From NCBI GenBank assembly GCA_947384055.1, contig CANDFO010000063.1, positions 1 through 14,114 on the forward strand: a stretch of 14,114 nucleotides of DNA. The letters run 5' to 3'. Under the pieces are notes generated by a model that made no database searches, had not been told where the DNA came from, and was given only the letters and a program-made list of their open reading frames with translations. Below are positions 13,701 through 14,114 of this stretch, one piece after another. A program made the position numbers and the translations under genes. This stretch comes from an uncultured Flavonifractor sp. (GTDB lineage Bacteria; Bacillota; Clostridia; Oscillospirales; Oscillospiraceae). Within the stretch, counting starts at the first letter, position 1. The number at the start of each line of letters is the position of its first letter.

Positions 13701-14114
13701 GCGCTGCTGGAAAAAAGCGGGGGCGTGGGGCGGAGCGCCCGCCCTCCGCAGGGCCTGTTGCATAAGAGAATCGACAATGCGGAACCGGTAGACCGCGCGG
13801 AGCCGCGGTTTGGACTGTGGCCGGAGCTGGAACACAGGGCCCCGGAAGGGCCGGATCCAGCGGCGGCGCTGCTGGGAAAAAGCAGAGACACCGAGCGGAG
13901 CGCCCGCCCTCCGCAGGGCCTGTTGCATAAGAGAATCGACAATGCGGAACCGGTAGACCGCGCGGAGCCGCGGTTTGGACTGTGGCCGGAGCTGGAACAC
14001 AGGGCCCCGGAAGGGCCGGATCCAGCGGCGGCGCTGCTGGGAAAAAGCAGAGACACCGAGCGGAGCGCCCGCCCTCCGCAGGGCCTGTTGCATAAGAGAA
14101 TCGACAATGCGGAA
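10749..14114 (+). CDS. Giant repeat-containing particle protein, 3' end beyond the window
   Basis: One uninterrupted frame of 1122 codons, from an ATG overlapping the previous stop to the last base of the window. I do not recognise the family. Residues 1-165 look folded and helical (LTPFGLLSYAFAQALMDRMG, LQLELQLQLLLNALDRGL, REAAERVAKRLAKLQTG). Residues about 165-825 are rich in Pro, Gly, Arg and Glu with few hydrophobic runs, so largely disordered, with small islands such as ADLLYRVEPDGGDIAYVPKG and RAKIQAAAFAAGLKNG. From residue 828 come five full and one partial 55-residue repeats. Position after tube and chaperone is where phages encode the tape measure, but the composition is unlike classical helical tapes. 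A spike-linking protein, a fibre or a cargo-binding scaffold are alternatives. The C-terminus is unseen. Confidence 0.8.
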   Translation, partial: MEHIAVTRPDMGVLAGKVPALTPFGLLSYAFAQALMDRMGLEEGGYPGLPLELLEEGEAGLPAEAKAPVIQLQLELQLQLLLNALDRGLSGVEREAAERVAKRLAKLQTGQKAQARFPAVEHRLTLSRRFFLQRQGHSGMKAPGFGEIGPLWRKIAEKITEFPGPAAPNDAGKKGTAPQRDSRRVSSDVLWPEHGEIPGEPVSRTWSDPAEWARRRDEFKRLYSLRLNAVRAGLFPPEQRDFSFPYVGAAVEQPLAGGQIVPAVPSPGVRRTELGLCTETVLRRAKYGVSSSGELPAAWGATALTSPAVGRGLDRFCLSPLWAKSFSTTGARRLAQAGGQAEPAQMPCFTEMPPLEPALQGYSISALPQGATAAAAQTAAFRQGQPDLVSVRGRLVAEAYPGVYERRPEDAAEAGVRSGGGYPGENGVPGAGTGWRRGEAPGGAEERMRPGAFGPQALERGRLESGKRGLCPGMQIEPAGQNPQGGRENWSGRIRPGYPGGARERGPVKLRTELTEPLRSGRDGTKGLPAGGQERAQSAGGIFPQGADLLYRVEPDGGDIAYVPKGGAGPEEFRAKIQAAAFAAGLKNGRRQGSPVRTDGPGVPLGQKGGFLPALRGMERRAWEEGPLRTLGLAESPRSEFRRIWQADRLLQGLTLSRRRELPERHEIPGSSGLWSAAWETDGLYGVPDGEWLTAGAGGKLDLVDLHRSKPGTSGLAEKAAAGERGRRLPPDGQQGIRPVIPAGPSWPWLSGSCPEWDRRSSVQSGAVSTEERYGAGRRDGSLTPDKRTGLRLAVPVKFRFVHAWPKLDAWKLPEGRADVLPEGNGAVERSVRPLQGLLHKRIDNAEPADRAEPQPGLWPELEHRAPEGADPAAALLEKSGGVERSVRPLQGLLHKRIDNAELADRAEPRFGLWPELEHRAPEGTDPAAALLEKSGGVGRSVRPLQGLLHKRIDNAEPADRAEPRFGLWPELEHRVPEEPDPAAALLEKSGGVGRSARPPQGLLHKRIDNAEPVDRAEPRFGLWPELEHRAPEGPDPAAALLGKSRDTERSARPPQGLLHKRIDNAEPVDRAEPRFGLWPELEHRAPEGPDPAAALLGKSRDTERSARPPQGLLHKRIDNAE
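12699..12773 (+). repeat. Degenerate single copy of the repeat core
   Basis: In the giant protein (from residue 651) LQGL, R at +7 and GLW at +22 to +24 recur with exactly the spacing found in each 55-residue repeat (LQGL...R...GLW), 531 bases before the array. Other positions differ. It suggests that the repeat arose from an older segment of the same protein. Confidence 0.4.
13230..14114 (+). repeat. 165-bp in-frame tandem repeat array (55 residues per unit)
   Basis: Units start at 13230, 13395, 13560, 13725, 13890 and 14055; the last is cut by the window end after 60 bases. Every period is exactly 165 bases, so the reading frame is kept. The unit reads roughly VERSVRPLQGLLHKRIDNAE, PADRAEPRFGLWPELEHRAP, EG-DPAAALL-KS. 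Units 4 and 5 encode almost the same sequence (they differ near the first two residues), which indicates recent duplication. Because 165 is divisible by three, all six frames stay open here, which creates long false ORFs on the other strand. Confidence 0.95.

Noticed and set aside
13037..14107. Long leftward open frame of 356 codons with repeated Ser/Gly/Pro-rich units
   Set aside because: It is a mirror of the 165-bp array: the period is divisible by three, so every frame stays open. The forward frame continues from a coupled start at 10749 and has the better context.
13230..14114. Repeat array considered as CRISPR
   Set aside because: Units are 165 bases, contiguous, without unique spacers, and code in frame.

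Overview
The window looks like chromosomal DNA of a GC-rich Firmicute, probably a gut Clostridium of the Oscillospiraceae type. This is inferred from strong AGGAGG-type ribosome binding sites, a GC-rich third codon position, a LytTR-type receiver, a membrane-anchored XRE regulator and a COG2426-like exporter; there is no rRNA or marker gene to prove it.

Left part (1-4365): a tyrosine recombinase with its own promoter reads rightward. A COG2426/PF06695-type small membrane protein reads leftward. Next come a 290-base spacer packed with hairpins and a leftward two-gene operon: an XRE-type DNA-binding protein fused to a six-helix membrane domain, followed by a small HExxHxxE metallopeptidase. This operon appears to start from a promoter about 380 bases upstream, so it has a long untranslated leader.

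Right part (4289-14114, running off the window): one rightward operon for a contractile phage-tail-like or extracellular contractile injection particle (eCIS). It opens with a stand-alone pseudo-receiver that has lost its phospho-acceptor. Two unrecognised proteins and a small protein resembling a YbjN/secretion chaperone follow. Then come the contractile sheath, the main tube, a tail-assembly chaperone whose 3' end carries a textbook -1 slippery heptamer leading into a start-less DUF6760-like module, and two more tube paralogues. The last gene is an open frame of at least 1122 codons that ends in 55-residue tandem repeats and is cut by the window edge.

How the parts would work together: sheath and tube polymerise as the contractile cylinder. 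The chaperone and its frameshifted form are expected to organise tube assembly on a length-determining or core protein. The two tube paralogues would be adaptor layers near the baseplate. The giant repeat protein sits where tailed phages keep the tape measure, but its composition is unlike classical ones. Spike, baseplate, ATPase and terminator genes are not in the window and should lie to the right. RNA hairpins just before the sheath, after the main tube and before the third tube gene may set the stoichiometry of the particle parts.
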